Assembly (NCBI GenBank): GCA_934667065.1
Contig: CAKULD010000002.1
Coordinates: 1 to 64,000 of the forward strand
DNA: 64,000 nt
Direction of reading: 5' to 3'
Source of the DNA: an uncultured Collinsella sp.
Lineage (GTDB): Bacteria; Actinomycetota; Coriobacteriia; Coriobacteriales; Coriobacteriaceae
The position numbers were made by a program, and so were the translations under genes. Below are positions 8,182-16,755 of the stretch, piece by piece (position 1 is the first letter of the stretch; the number at the start of each line of letters is the position of its first letter). The notes under the pieces are model-generated. The model searched no databases, was not told the origin of the DNA, and worked only from the letters and a program-made list of their open reading frames with translations.

Positions 8182-9087
8182 TTGGCAAAAGAGTTTAAGA
8201 CTTTCGCTCAACTTATTGAACTCCTAGAGAGCCGTGGGGTGGCGACTGATGCAACCACGGTAGATTGCCTGAGACGTGAAAGCTATTACGCAGTTATAAA
8301 CGGCTACAAAGGCCCTTTTCTTGATAAAAATGCAGCGCAGTCCTCGTCAGATGATGTTTTTAGAGAGGGCACTTCATTCAAGAACATCTACGATCTCTTT
8401 TTGTTCGATAGAGAACTTAGACAACTTACATTTTCCTATCTTGCAAGAGCAGAGGCCGTGCTTAAGAACGCCGTTGTGTATTCGTTTTGCAATGAGTTCC
8501 GTGCTACGGATGCGTATCTGACTCGTTCTAATTATGTTGCGGCTAGAGATTTGCTCGTGCCTAAGGCGTTTCGAGGCAATAAGGGTTACCAGCACTCGAA
8601 GAATCTTGCCGAACTGCTAAATCTGCTGAATGATAAGGTATCAAACGAGCAGCATATGCGTCCCTTCGTGAGGCATTATTTGAATAAATACGGTGCAGTG
8701 CCCTTGTGGGTTCTTCAGAATGATCTGACATTTGGCAACATATCTCATTTCTATCAGCTCCAAAAACGCGGTGTTCAGAATGCCGCCTGTAAGTTGGTTA
8801 GCCAAACGGGAAATAGGAATCAAAGGCTTGAGCCGGTAACGCTGCTTCGCGTCATTCAAGTTCTTTCCGGCTTTAGGAATATTTGCGCGCATGACGAGCG
8901 GCTCTATTGTGCGGTCGTACGAGGGGCGAGGTTTTCCGATATGTACTCCCTGCTCTGCCGTGTTCTGCCCGACGACGAGACGAAAGCAATGCTTGATGAA
9001 TTAGGTGAGCTTGTTGGATCCTATCGGGGGCTAATTGCGCAAGACGTTTTATATAGCGTGTTTAAAGAGATGAATATCAAGGTGTAG
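8182..9087 (+). CDS. Abi family protein (AbiD/AbiF type, HEPN)
   Basis: A 301-aa protein. Start is TTG 8182-8184 with AGGAG 6 nt upstream. The N-terminus (FKTFAQLIELLESRGV...ESYYAVINGYKGPF) and the central block (NIYDLFLFDRELRQL...ARAEAVLKNAVVYSF) are typical of Abi_2 abortive-infection proteins. Near the C-terminus, RNICAH (R232, H237) is the R-x4-H motif of HEPN RNases, followed by DERLY. Members are known in phage exclusion and as RNA-regulated toxins. The gene stands alone, preceded by a structured leader and followed by two long palindromes. Family is well supported; RNase activity rests on the motif. Confidence 0.85.
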   Translation: MAKEFKTFAQLIELLESRGVATDATTVDCLRRESYYAVINGYKGPFLDKNAAQSSSDDVFREGTSFKNIYDLFLFDRELRQLTFSYLARAEAVLKNAVVYSFCNEFRATDAYLTRSNYVAARDLLVPKAFRGNKGYQHSKNLAELLNLLNDKVSNEQHMRPFVRHYLNKYGAVPLWVLQNDLTFGNISHFYQLQKRGVQNAACKLVSQTGNRNQRLEPVTLLRVIQVLSGFRNICAHDERLYCAVVRGARFSDMYSLLCRVLPDDETKAMLDELGELVGSYRGLIAQDVLYSVFKEMNIKV

Positions 9088-9344
9088 AGAATGCCTTACT
9101 ATCGCAGCGATCGGTCTATTGTGCCTGAGGAGGGTTGAGGAGCATTTGGCATGACGGTCATATCTAGGTGATTGTCGACATGCCATGCTATAAGCGCAAC
9201 GAAAAACAGAAGCCTTTCATTGGCTGAAGTTCTGCAAGGGGGTTCCTTCCAGATGGAGGGCATCCCTTTTTTTATGGCGTCTTGACTTGGAGTACATTTG
9301 GCACGTTTTCCGCTTCCAGACGCTCGGTTTTGACGCATTTTTCG

Positions 9345-9464
9345 GAAGTGCGGGGAAAAATCGGAAACCGCATCCCCCAGCCGGTTTTTTTGCAACAAAA
9401 CCGCAGGTCGCGGAAGCTCAAAATAGGGGTCTGGTCGGCAGATCTCGGTTTTTCCCCGCACTTC
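9345..9464. repeat. long palindrome with CCGCAGGT core (element 1)
   Basis: The arms GAAGTGCGGGGAAAAATCG (9345-9363) and CGGTTTTTCCCCGCACTTC (9446-9464) pair with one G-U. The core AAAACCGCAGGT lies at 9397-9408. It is adjacent to a second such unit and non-coding. It belongs to a palindrome family seen several times in the window. Confidence 0.7.
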
Positions 9465-9477
9465 TGGAAACGCTCTA

Positions 9478-9602
9478 CGGAAGTATGCGGCAAATTCCGG
9501 AAACCCTGAGCACACTGCCCTTTTCGAGTAAGGAAACCGCAGGTAGAAGCGTTGCCGCATTCCGGTGTGGTCGACAAGTCCAAAATTTGCCGCATACTTC
9601 CG
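9478..9602. repeat. long palindrome with CCGCAGGTAGA core (element 2)
   Basis: Perfect 19-bp arms (CGGAAGTATGCGGCAAATT at 9478-9496 and its complement at 9584-9602) flank a core AAACCGCAGGTAGAAGC (9534-9550). The layout matches element 1 but the arms differ in sequence, so the core and not the arms is conserved. Confidence 0.75.
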
Positions 9603-9880
9603 AATTGACGCAAATAGGTGGCGTTAATGTGCCTGCTCGGGACCGTGCGGGGAAATGTCATTTCCAGAATTACATTTCCTATTTAGCAGCCACTCAAAGC
9701 GCCCATTCCACACGATGCCAATCCAGCCGTCGGCGCACCTGAACTCATCGATTATTCGCCTGGCAATCACGACCATGTTGTCAGCGTTGTCACCCTCTTG
9801 CCCCCGAGCATGCAGTAGGTCGGCAAGAGCCAGTTGGTGTAGAAAAGTACCAGTTGGTTGTAATTAGCTTAATGACGATC
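9603..9880. other. gene debris between palindromes and IstB-like remnant
   Basis: No intact gene. On the minus strand about 9665-9840 one frame reads LALADLLHARGQEGDNADNM and continues for about 40 codons with coding-like composition, but there is no start. It is probably the residue of a lost gene that I cannot identify. Confidence 0.3.
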
Positions 9881-9881
9881 G

Positions 9882-9992
9882 CGGCGGCGTCCATCCATCG
9901 CGATCGTGGACAGGATCGTACACAACGCGATCTGGGCCGACATGGGCGAGGTCAACATGCGGCAGCGCCGCGGGGCGTACTGCTGGCAATAA
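9882..9992 (+). pseudogene. IstB-like (IS21 family) C-terminal remnant
   Basis: A short open stretch reads RPSIAIVDRIVHNAIWADMG EVNMRQRR then a stop. It resembles the C-terminal 'DRIVHNA' region of IS21-type helper ATPases. The rest of the gene and the IstA partner are absent. Confidence 0.35.
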
Positions 9993-10009
9993 AACGGCAC
10001 CGGGGACCC

Positions 10010-10172
10010 GTGTCGGCCCCGGCTCGTGAACAACATCGTGAAAACGAGCCTCTGCCAGCGCAATGCCTTCGGTGACGTCGCGCTCGCTCACAATGGCGCT
10101 TTTGGCACGATGCAAGTTGGCGCGCTGCCAAATGGAATAACCGACCAGTTGCACCAGATAGGCATAGCCCTT
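10010..10172 (-). pseudogene. C-terminal remnant of an ORC/Cdc6-like AAA ATPase
   Basis: The minus frame reads GYAYLVQLVGYSIWQRANLH, then SERDVTEGIALAEARFHDVV HEP. This matches the winged-helix-side end of the ATP-binding proteins with an archaeal-type AAA domain that are common in gut actinobacteria. It is cut off at both sides. Upstream on the same strand lies the TATAARCTTG element (10205-10239), which also precedes the 50-aa gene at 5486-5638. Confidence 0.45.
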
Positions 10173-10204
10173 ATATCGCAGACTATATCGAATAATATCG
10201 AGCT

Positions 10205-10239
10205 GTATAAGCTTGTATAAACTTATCGCGGAAGTATCG
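10205..10239 (-). promoter_or_regulatory. TATAARCTTGTATAARCTTATCG element, copy B
   Basis: Second copy of the element at 5681-5714, with flanking TATCG repeats at 10175-10200. It sits upstream of the AAA-ATPase remnant on the minus strand. Confidence 0.4.
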
Positions 10240-10330
10240 AGCTTTCGTAATTTGTCTTAGTTAGTAGTTCAACGTTGCTTTCTTCCAAGCTCATACCGAA
10301 AGAAGTTTAGGACTTCCTAAAACCATTGCC

Positions 10331-10518
10331 TTAATACGAGAAATACTCGCTCTCAGCGGATAAGTTCGGCCCCAACCATGGATCACCGTCGAGGAAGAAC
10401 TCTGGCCAGCGTTGCATGAACAGCGCTTGCTCGCGCTTCCAGCGGCGCAGCTTTTCTTCGTTGGCCTCTTCCCTGCCGCGCGAGGTGAACTCGTAGTGGC
10501 ACAGCTCGGCATAGGGCA
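10331..10518 (-). pseudogene. 3' fragment of GT2 glycosyltransferase gene (copy 4)
   Basis: About 62 C-terminal codons matching the 11996-14482 gene (PYAELCHYEFTSRGREEANE, GDPWLGPNLSAESEYFSY). The stop is TAA and not TAG, and the last residue is Tyr and not Leu, so the junction differs from copies 1-3. At the 5' breakpoint a GGAGGAGGG and an ATG have been placed just before the fragment, so a 62-aa peptide could be translated. Confidence 0.8.
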
Positions 10519-10760
10519 TTTGCCCTCCTCCAACAAAACACTGTCACCAACTTAGCCCACCAACCCGCCATTTGTTGAGCAACAAGTGCGAGCGGTAGGT
10601 ATTGATCTACAACCGTTGGGGATAGAATAAATGCAGTAGCCGAAAATGAAATATCTTCCGATTGGCGCGGCATAAAAATAGAGGGCGTCCCATAAAGAGA
10701 AGCCCCCTTGCAAAACGGCCGAACCGCTTTTCGAAGTGGAAAATATTTTGCACCAGATGC

Positions 10761-11774
10761 CTAGGAATCGCAAGAAGGCATATCTTCAGCGTCACACAAA
10801 TACCATGTGCCGATCACTTTCGACAAAAACGAGAAGGAGGAAGTTATGACCTCCGCACCTTTATAGTAGTTGATGTTGCGGTTTGCCCTAGAAGTAAACT
10901 TGGAAAGCGATTGTGCTTTGTGCTTAATAACGCCTTTAGACGACACCTCTTTGTGCAGATATAGCGTTGTGACAATCTGGCGTATTCGCTCATTGCTCAT
11001 CCTTGCCTTACGCTGATAAGAGCCAACCCCATCTATTTTACTCAATGCCTTCATAACACCGTTATTTGCCCTTCGGGCATTCTCACCCGAAGCAAGACCA
11101 TTAAGAATGCAACTATTGTGAGCGCACGCGTTGCGGAGATCTTTTGCCGCGCGAAGCAAATAAAACCTATCGAGAAGCTCATCATCGTCAAACCGTTTGG
11201 CGCAAAACATAATGAATGAATTAAAGGCGCCAAAGGTAATAACTTCCAGAAAGGCCCAGACAGGCATATTAAAACCACTGTATTTTGCAAGAATACCTGC
11301 AGAATAAGCACTCGACTCACAACGTGAAATCTCTTTTTTAACCCAGTTGGTCACATTCCCCTTGCTATCAAATGTATCCTGCTCGCTCAAATAGTCTTGA
11401 ACGATTTCGTAACCGTCCTCGGCATGCTGCTCTATCCTGCCCAGCAAGTCAACTTTGCAGAAGTGCTCAATATCAAGAGTGAGCGAAATCATCTCGTTTC
11501 GAAGCAACATATCGATAATCGAAAGGTCAACAAGCATCTTGAAATCTAAGTTGACATATTCACCCTTGCGTTTTCCATCAGAAACCTTTGGAAATCCGGT
11601 GCGGTACGAGCGCAAGCGAAAGTAATTGTTGTTCTTCGTCAGATACTCGACTGCCTCTGCCTCGCTCATATAGCGGAAACGGACACCCTTGCTCTTAAGA
11701 TGGGAGACTTGTTCCCAAGGAGTAAGCCAAGGCTTTTGATCGCACATATCTTGTTGACGAATAGGACTATTCAT
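10761..11774 (-). CDS. Abi family protein (HEPN), second paralogue
   Basis: A 337-aa protein. ATG at 11772-11774 with GGAG 8 nt upstream. WLTPWEQVSHLKSKGVRFRY and YFRLRSYRTGFP are typical of the Abi_2 N-terminus, and LRNACAH (R214, H219) is the HEPN R-x4-H motif. The C-terminal 100 residues have no recognised motif. It is clearly distinct from the Abi protein at 8182-9087. After the TAG stop the same frame stays open for about 80 codons with protein-like composition, so the original gene may have been longer. Unlike the first Abi gene, I see no strong double hairpin upstream, only a 6-bp one (11930-11945). Confidence 0.8.
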   Translation of the reverse strand: MNSPIRQQDMCDQKPWLTPWEQVSHLKSKGVRFRYMSEAEAVEYLTKNNNYFRLRSYRTGFPKVSDGKRKGEYVNLDFKMLVDLSIIDMLLRNEMISLTLDIEHFCKVDLLGRIEQHAEDGYEIVQDYLSEQDTFDSKGNVTNWVKKEISRCESSAYSAGILAKYSGFNMPVWAFLEVITFGAFNSFIMFCAKRFDDDELLDRFYLLRAAKDLRNACAHNSCILNGLASGENARRANNGVMKALSKIDGVGSYQRKARMSNERIRQIVTTLYLHKEVSSKGVIKHKAQSLSKFTSRANRNINYYKGAEVITSSFSFLSKVIGTWYLCDAEDMPSCDS

Positions 11775-11995
11775 TGCGCTCTCCAGCGTATTTGATGTAA
11801 TAACAGGTTGATTTTATCCTAACTTTAAATACCTATTAAACAGCCGGACGCTCATGCAAACACATCATGGCACGCCGCCGTCCATCTTGCCTTGAGCTCG
11901 TGACAACACTTGCATTAGCTTCCACAGAATTAGGGGAATCCCTAAAGTATCTTCGCATAGAGACAAGGATTCAATACAGCATTCTTTCATTCCGC
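11775..11995. other. gap between Abi gene and intact glycosyltransferase
   Basis: AT-rich, no gene. TTAGGG-GAAT-CCCTAA (11930-11945) is a small perfect hairpin. This is the current downstream junction of the intact glycosyltransferase gene, whose stop (TAG) is at 11996-11998. Confidence 0.4.
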
Positions 11996-14482
11996 CTAAA
12001 GCGAGAAGTACTCACTGTCGGCGGATAGGTTTTGCCCGAGCCATGGATCACCGTCGAGGAAGAACTCTGGCCAGCGTTGCATGAACAGCGCTTGCTCGCG
12101 CTTCCAGCGGCGCAGCTTTTCCTCGTTGGCATCTTCCCTGCCGCGCGAGGTGAACTCGTAGTGGTACAGCTCGGCATAGGGCGTAAAGATGGTGCGGTAG
12201 CCCGCCTCCCACACGCGCAGGCAAAAGTCCGCGTCGTTAAAGCCTACGGCGAACTCCTCGTTGTAGCCGCCGACCTGCTCAAATACGTCGCGTCGGACCA
12301 TCTGACAGGCGCCCGTCACGGCGCTAAAGTTGCCAGGGCGCACGGCGCGGGCAAGATAACCCTCGCGCTTTGCCGAGAAGTCCTGGTTGGCATGGGCAAG
12401 TGCTCCACGCACACCAACCACAATGCCAGCGTGTTGCACCAGATGATCGGCAAAATAGAGCTTGGCGCCCACCACGCCCGCATCGGGGCGCTGCAGATAC
12501 CCCATCATCTCTTCGATAAAGTCCGGGCTAATAACCTCGGTATCGTTATTGAGCAGCAGCAGGTAGTCGCCCTTGGCATGTTTAACGCCAAAGTTGATGA
12601 TCTGAGAGTAATTGAACTCGCCCGGCCACCACTCAACGCGTGCTGCACCCTTGCCACCAGACGCAGCGGCTACGCGCTCCGGCAGGGTTTCGTAATACGC
12701 AAACGTCTCCAGGGCTTCGCTGTTGTTCTCCACCAAGACGATCTCGTAGTTGGTATACGAGGCCTTCTGAGCGATCGACATCACGCAGGCGTTGAGCGTC
12801 TCAACGTGATCCTTGGTGGGGATCACAATGCTTACCAGCGGTGCAGGCTCCGGCAGCGCATAGCGCATGCGGTAGACAAACGGCGTCTCGGCCTCTTCGA
12901 CCGTTCCGTGAATACCCAGCGCGTCAAAGTGGCGCTGCAGCGCAAGGCGCCCGGCCTCAATGGCATACGGCTTGCTATCGGCAGAACCATCGGCGGTCGA
13001 TCCCGGATGCACGCGCCAGTGATACAGAACGTGCGCAACATGTTCGAACCGAGCGCCCGCCGCAAGGCAGCGGAGCGTCAGGTCGTAATCCTGGGCACCC
13101 GCAACGTCTTCTGGCGACATGCCAATTCGATCGATGAGCGCTTTCTCCACCATCAGATAGTGCGTCACGCAGTTATGGCTATAGAGCAGGTCGACGTTGA
13201 GTTTAGCCTTAAAGACCGGCTGGCTCCACTCCCCCGTTTTCTGGAACATGTCCTCGTCGCAAAACAGAACCTGGGGACGCTCTCCCTCTACCGTCTTGTT
13301 CAGTGCGGCAACATAGTGGAATAACGCGTCCGGCTCCAGAATGTCATCGTGGTCCAAGAACGCGATGTAGTCGCCCGTCGCTTGCTCGATACCGGCGTTG
13401 GTGTTGACTACAATGCCGCCGTTGCCGGGCAGCTCGATGCGACGAACGCGCTCATCGTGAGCGGCTGCCGCAAGATTGGCCACCGCGTCCCATTCGGGCG
13501 AGGCGTCCATAAGCAGCAATTCCCAGTTGTCATAGCTCTGGGCTAGCACCGAATCCAGCAGCTCGCTCAGGTAGACCCGATCGGTCTTGTAGCACGGCAC
13601 CACAATGCTCACAAGCGGCGTATAGGCAAATGCCGCCGAAGCGACACGCTGGCACGCCAGATCGCCCGGCTTTGCGCGATGCTGCTCGAACCAACGGCGG
13701 TAGGCGGCGTCGTCCGCACGCGCATCCTTCATGCGATTCCAGCTGTCGTCGACCATGCCGTTGTACAGGCGGCCATCCATGGCGCAAAAACCACTCTGGA
13801 TCTGGCCCGTGGGGTCGATCGCAATCGCGACAAAATCTCGTATATCCTGAGGCATCTCAACGCTCAGATACGTTTTATTGACGCGGCATCCGTTCTGTTG
13901 CGGAACATCGACCTGCGATTCAAACACATGCACGGTGACATCGATGGCATTCATATGCGTATCGAAGATCTGGAGCTCAGGGGTGCACTGGGGGTCTCCC
14001 GCCCACGTAACCTCGTAGCGCCACACCGTGCCGGCGTCTGCCGGCAAATAGCGAACGGCATCGATCTCGTAGCGGCCGCAGTGTTCGCCACGCTGAGCAT
14101 CGCGGATAAGCGCACACAGCGCAGGTTTTGCTTTGTAGTTAACCTTGGATTCCAGCTTGGCCACGCGGCTATCAAGGCGAATGGAGCCCAGCTTTTGGCC
14201 ACCGGACGCAAAAACGACATCCATCGACGAGCCATCTAAAAACGGAAGCACCAAGACGGCGAGCTCGCGCTCGCAATCGGCAACGGAAGGACAAAGCGCC
14301 AGCACACGGCCATGATCGACCGGGAGCACCAACGACGGCACACAAGAACCGCTCGTCGTCGCATGGGCAAACGCTTGAGAACCCTCCTGCTCAATAAGCG
14401 CGGCGACATCCTGACCAGCAAAACGAATCAGGACAAACAGGCGACCCTGGCTACGGCAAAGCGCCAAACGCTTGATACTCAT
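11996..14482 (-). CDS. two-domain GT2 glycosyltransferase, 828 aa
   Basis: Residues 1-290 form a non-catalytic N-terminal region. Two GT-A domains follow: one from about 298 (LVSIVVPCYKTD, with DHDD as metal-binding motif near 386) and one from about 563 (LVSIVIPTKDH, with LLLNNDTEV). Tandem GT2 enzymes of this size typically build repeating polymers such as rhamnans or other cell-wall polysaccharides; the sugar is not predictable here. The ATG directly follows the stop of the upstream gene, so it is the last gene of a five-gene GT operon read leftward. Its 3' end is present four more times in the island to the left. Confidence 0.85.
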   Translation of the reverse strand: MSIKRLALCRSQGRLFVLIRFAGQDVAALIEQEGSQAFAHATTSGSCVPSLVLPVDHGRVLALCPSVADCERELAVLVLPFLDGSSMDVVFASGGQKLGSIRLDSRVAKLESKVNYKAKPALCALIRDAQRGEHCGRYEIDAVRYLPADAGTVWRYEVTWAGDPQCTPELQIFDTHMNAIDVTVHVFESQVDVPQQNGCRVNKTYLSVEMPQDIRDFVAIAIDPTGQIQSGFCAMDGRLYNGMVDDSWNRMKDARADDAAYRRWFEQHRAKPGDLACQRVASAAFAYTPLVSIVVPCYKTDRVYLSELLDSVLAQSYDNWELLLMDASPEWDAVANLAAAAHDERVRRIELPGNGGIVVNTNAGIEQATGDYIAFLDHDDILEPDALFHYVAALNKTVEGERPQVLFCDEDMFQKTGEWSQPVFKAKLNVDLLYSHNCVTHYLMVEKALIDRIGMSPEDVAGAQDYDLTLRCLAAGARFEHVAHVLYHWRVHPGSTADGSADSKPYAIEAGRLALQRHFDALGIHGTVEEAETPFVYRMRYALPEPAPLVSIVIPTKDHVETLNACVMSIAQKASYTNYEIVLVENNSEALETFAYYETLPERVAAASGGKGAARVEWWPGEFNYSQIINFGVKHAKGDYLLLLNNDTEVISPDFIEEMMGYLQRPDAGVVGAKLYFADHLVQHAGIVVGVRGALAHANQDFSAKREGYLARAVRPGNFSAVTGACQMVRRDVFEQVGGYNEEFAVGFNDADFCLRVWEAGYRTIFTPYAELYHYEFTSRGREDANEEKLRRWKREQALFMQRWPEFFLDGDPWLGQNLSADSEYFSL

Positions 14483-15550
14483 CTACACTTCTCGCTTTCC
14501 CAGGGCATTCGCTGCCATGCGCTTGCAGGCGCCCAGGCGCCCAAACCTCAAGACGTCGTAATCGAACATGAGCTTTTTGCACTCACGGGCATTGGGGGCC
14601 TTGCTGTTAAGTGTCGCACGCACCATAGCAGCAACAGAAGGAGCGCATTGTGCGAGCGCAGCATCGCTGCCCACGTCAGAACCGGCAAGCGCCGTAGCAA
14701 CGGCAGCAAACACCTTGCCGCAGCCCGAACCCAACAGCCTGAGCGCATCGTACAGCACCAGATCACACAGGAAGTACGCCAGGTCATCGGCATGCTGGGC
14801 ATCGAGACCATCGCGCTGCCAGTCAGCCAGCACGGCGAAGTAAATCTTCACGTGCTCCAGCAGGCGCGTCTCGTCGTCATAGCGCATGGTGTCCATGAGC
14901 GAACCCTTGCGCGCCACGCGGTAGTCGTACAGTTTGTTCGAGATAAGCGCAGTCTTGCGCGAACGACCGTACACGGCAAAGTCAAAGACCTGGTCCTCGC
15001 CATACTTGACGGTTTCGTCGAAAACGATTCCGTTATTGAGCAAAAAATCGCGCTTGCAGGCGGTGCGCCACGCAAAGGGACGAGACGCTTCCTTAAACAG
15101 CAGGTCAGAGCTATAGCCCTCAAACGAAACATCGCGTGGGCTCAGCACATAGTTAAGCCACGGATACCCCGCCTCCAGCGGATACGGATTCGCGCCAAAG
15201 GTCAAAACGTCGCAGCCCTCGCGCTCAAAGGCATCGACGATCACACGGCACGCATCGGGCGTAAACCGGTCGTCGGAATCCAAGAACGCGACGATAGGTG
15301 CCGTGGACGCGGCGATACCCGCATTGCGCGCACTCGACAGGCCGCCGTTCTTCTTATCAACCAACGTAAAGCGTGCGTCTTTTTCGCAATAGGCGGCCGC
15401 GATATCGCGCGATCCGTCCGGCGAGCCATCGTTGACCAGCACGCCCTCCCAATCGGGCATGTCCTGCGCAAGCAGGGAGTCCAGGCACCATGCCAGACAC
15501 TCCTCCACCTTATAGATGGGAACGACAACGGAAATCTTAGGGGTAGCCAT
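14483..15550 (-). CDS. GT2 family glycosyltransferase, 355 aa
   Basis: Begins MATPKISVVVPIYK. I chose ATG 15548-15550 (TAGGAG 9 nt upstream) over an in-frame TTG two codons earlier. The GT-A signature includes EECLAWCLDSLLAQ, VNDGSPDGS and a DSDDRF metal site. The C-terminal part holds a helical region typical of bacterial surface-polysaccharide GT2 enzymes. There is no membrane segment. It is 12 nt downstream of the preceding GT gene, and its stop abuts the next start. Donor and acceptor unknown. Confidence 0.82.
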   Translation of the reverse strand: MATPKISVVVPIYKVEECLAWCLDSLLAQDMPDWEGVLVNDGSPDGSRDIAAAYCEKDARFTLVDKKNGGLSSARNAGIAASTAPIVAFLDSDDRFTPDACRVIVDAFEREGCDVLTFGANPYPLEAGYPWLNYVLSPRDVSFEGYSSDLLFKEASRPFAWRTACKRDFLLNNGIVFDETVKYGEDQVFDFAVYGRSRKTALISNKLYDYRVARKGSLMDTMRYDDETRLLEHVKIYFAVLADWQRDGLDAQHADDLAYFLCDLVLYDALRLLGSGCGKVFAAVATALAGSDVGSDAALAQCAPSVAAMVRATLNSKAPNARECKKLMFDYDVLRFGRLGACKRMAANALGKREV

Positions 15551-15562
15551 AGTCAAACACTC

Positions 15563-16681
15563 CTACTGTGCGGCCGGCACGTCGTCAGGATGCGGGTTAT
15601 CGCCGTAGGTGCGCTGGTACGTCAGCACGCGCCAGACCAGCGGCAGGCCGCCGATCTTAAAGTAGTGCTTAAACGTATTGAGCTTGCCCGGCTTCTTAAA
15701 GTCAAACCGCGAATCGATGTAGGCGCGGGGCGATTTGACCATCAGGCGCAGATCAGTCTCGCCGCGCGGGTCGAACAGCGACAAGTCAAAGCGACCGGCG
15801 TCCCAATCGGCCTTGAGCTCGGGCGAGGCCTTCTCCCAAAACTGCTCGCGCAGCTCATCGATCAGGCGCTCGTCATTCCAACGATAGGTATCGACCTTCA
15901 TGCGCATTAAAATGCCCTGAAGTTGAGTCTTAATCTCGGGGCGTTCCTCCAAAAAGCGCTGCATCTCGGCATATTCGTCGCACACGCAAAACACCTTGTT
16001 GGGCGAATTAACGGAGCTCTTCTCGTTATCCTGGCGATAGCACAAAATGGGGTCCGCAATAAAGGCAGCACGCTCGGCGCACGCCCAAACCTTAAAGTTA
16101 AAGCCCGCGTCCTGATACGATGCCCCCGGCGTGGGAAGAAAACGAATCTGGTTGTCGTTGAGAAACTCGCGGCGATAGATGGCAGACCAAATGGAAGGCT
16201 TGCGGTAGAAGATGCCCGGGCGATCGACGGGGCGATACGCCGCACCCGTCATATGCTCGTCGATAATCCCAAACAGCTCACGGCGCTCGGCGGGCGTAGA
16301 CCAGTACAGGTAGAAATCGCCTTTAACCACATCGGCATGCTCGGCGTCTGCCTTGGCGACCAGCTTTTGGAGTGAATCCTCAAACATAAAGTCATCGGAC
16401 TCCAGAATGCCCACGTACTCGCCGCGCGCCATCTCCAGACCGCGGTTCATCGAGTCGCCGTAACCGCTATTGGCCTTGTCGATCATCTTCACGCGCGGAT
16501 CGCGCTCCATGTACTCGCGGATGATATCCGGCGAGCTATCGGTAGAACCGTCGTTGATGCAAATGATCTCGATGTCCTTGAGCGTCTGCGCCACGGCTGA
16601 ATCGAGGCACTCGCGCAGGTAGCGCTCAACATTGCAAATGGGGACAAGCAGCGAAACTTTAGGGGTATCAGAGTTCTGCAA
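15563..16681 (-). CDS. GT2 family glycosyltransferase, 372 aa
   Basis: I chose TTG 16679-16681 because AGGAGG lies 5 nt upstream. The ATG 12 codons earlier has no SD. The GT-A domain begins VSLLVPICNVERYLRECLDS, followed by CINDGSTDSSPDIIREYMER and ESDDFM. Residues from about 3 to 90 are almost identical to the paralogue at 17803-18906, also at DNA level, while the C-terminal halves are clearly different. It is part of the five-gene GT operon. Confidence 0.82.
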   Translation of the reverse strand: MQNSDTPKVSLLVPICNVERYLRECLDSAVAQTLKDIEIICINDGSTDSSPDIIREYMERDPRVKMIDKANSGYGDSMNRGLEMARGEYVGILESDDFMFEDSLQKLVAKADAEHADVVKGDFYLYWSTPAERRELFGIIDEHMTGAAYRPVDRPGIFYRKPSIWSAIYRREFLNDNQIRFLPTPGASYQDAGFNFKVWACAERAAFIADPILCYRQDNEKSSVNSPNKVFCVCDEYAEMQRFLEERPEIKTQLQGILMRMKVDTYRWNDERLIDELREQFWEKASPELKADWDAGRFDLSLFDPRGETDLRLMVKSPRAYIDSRFDFKKPGKLNTFKHYFKIGGLPLVWRVLTYQRTYGDNPHPDDVPAAQ

Positions 16682-16755
16682 GAGAACCTCCTGTTGAGTA
16701 GCGTGTAACAGGGTCATTTTAGCAGCCGAGTTGCGGCGGGCGGCAGCGCTTGGAA

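Noticed and set aside
9099..9742. Overlapping frames of 75-153 codons on both strands
   Set aside because: They arise because the region is made of two long palindromes; the reading frames mirror each other.
15563..16717. ATG 16717 as start of the GT2 gene
   Set aside because: No SD there; TTG 16681 has AGGAGG at ideal distance and matches the start of the paralogue.
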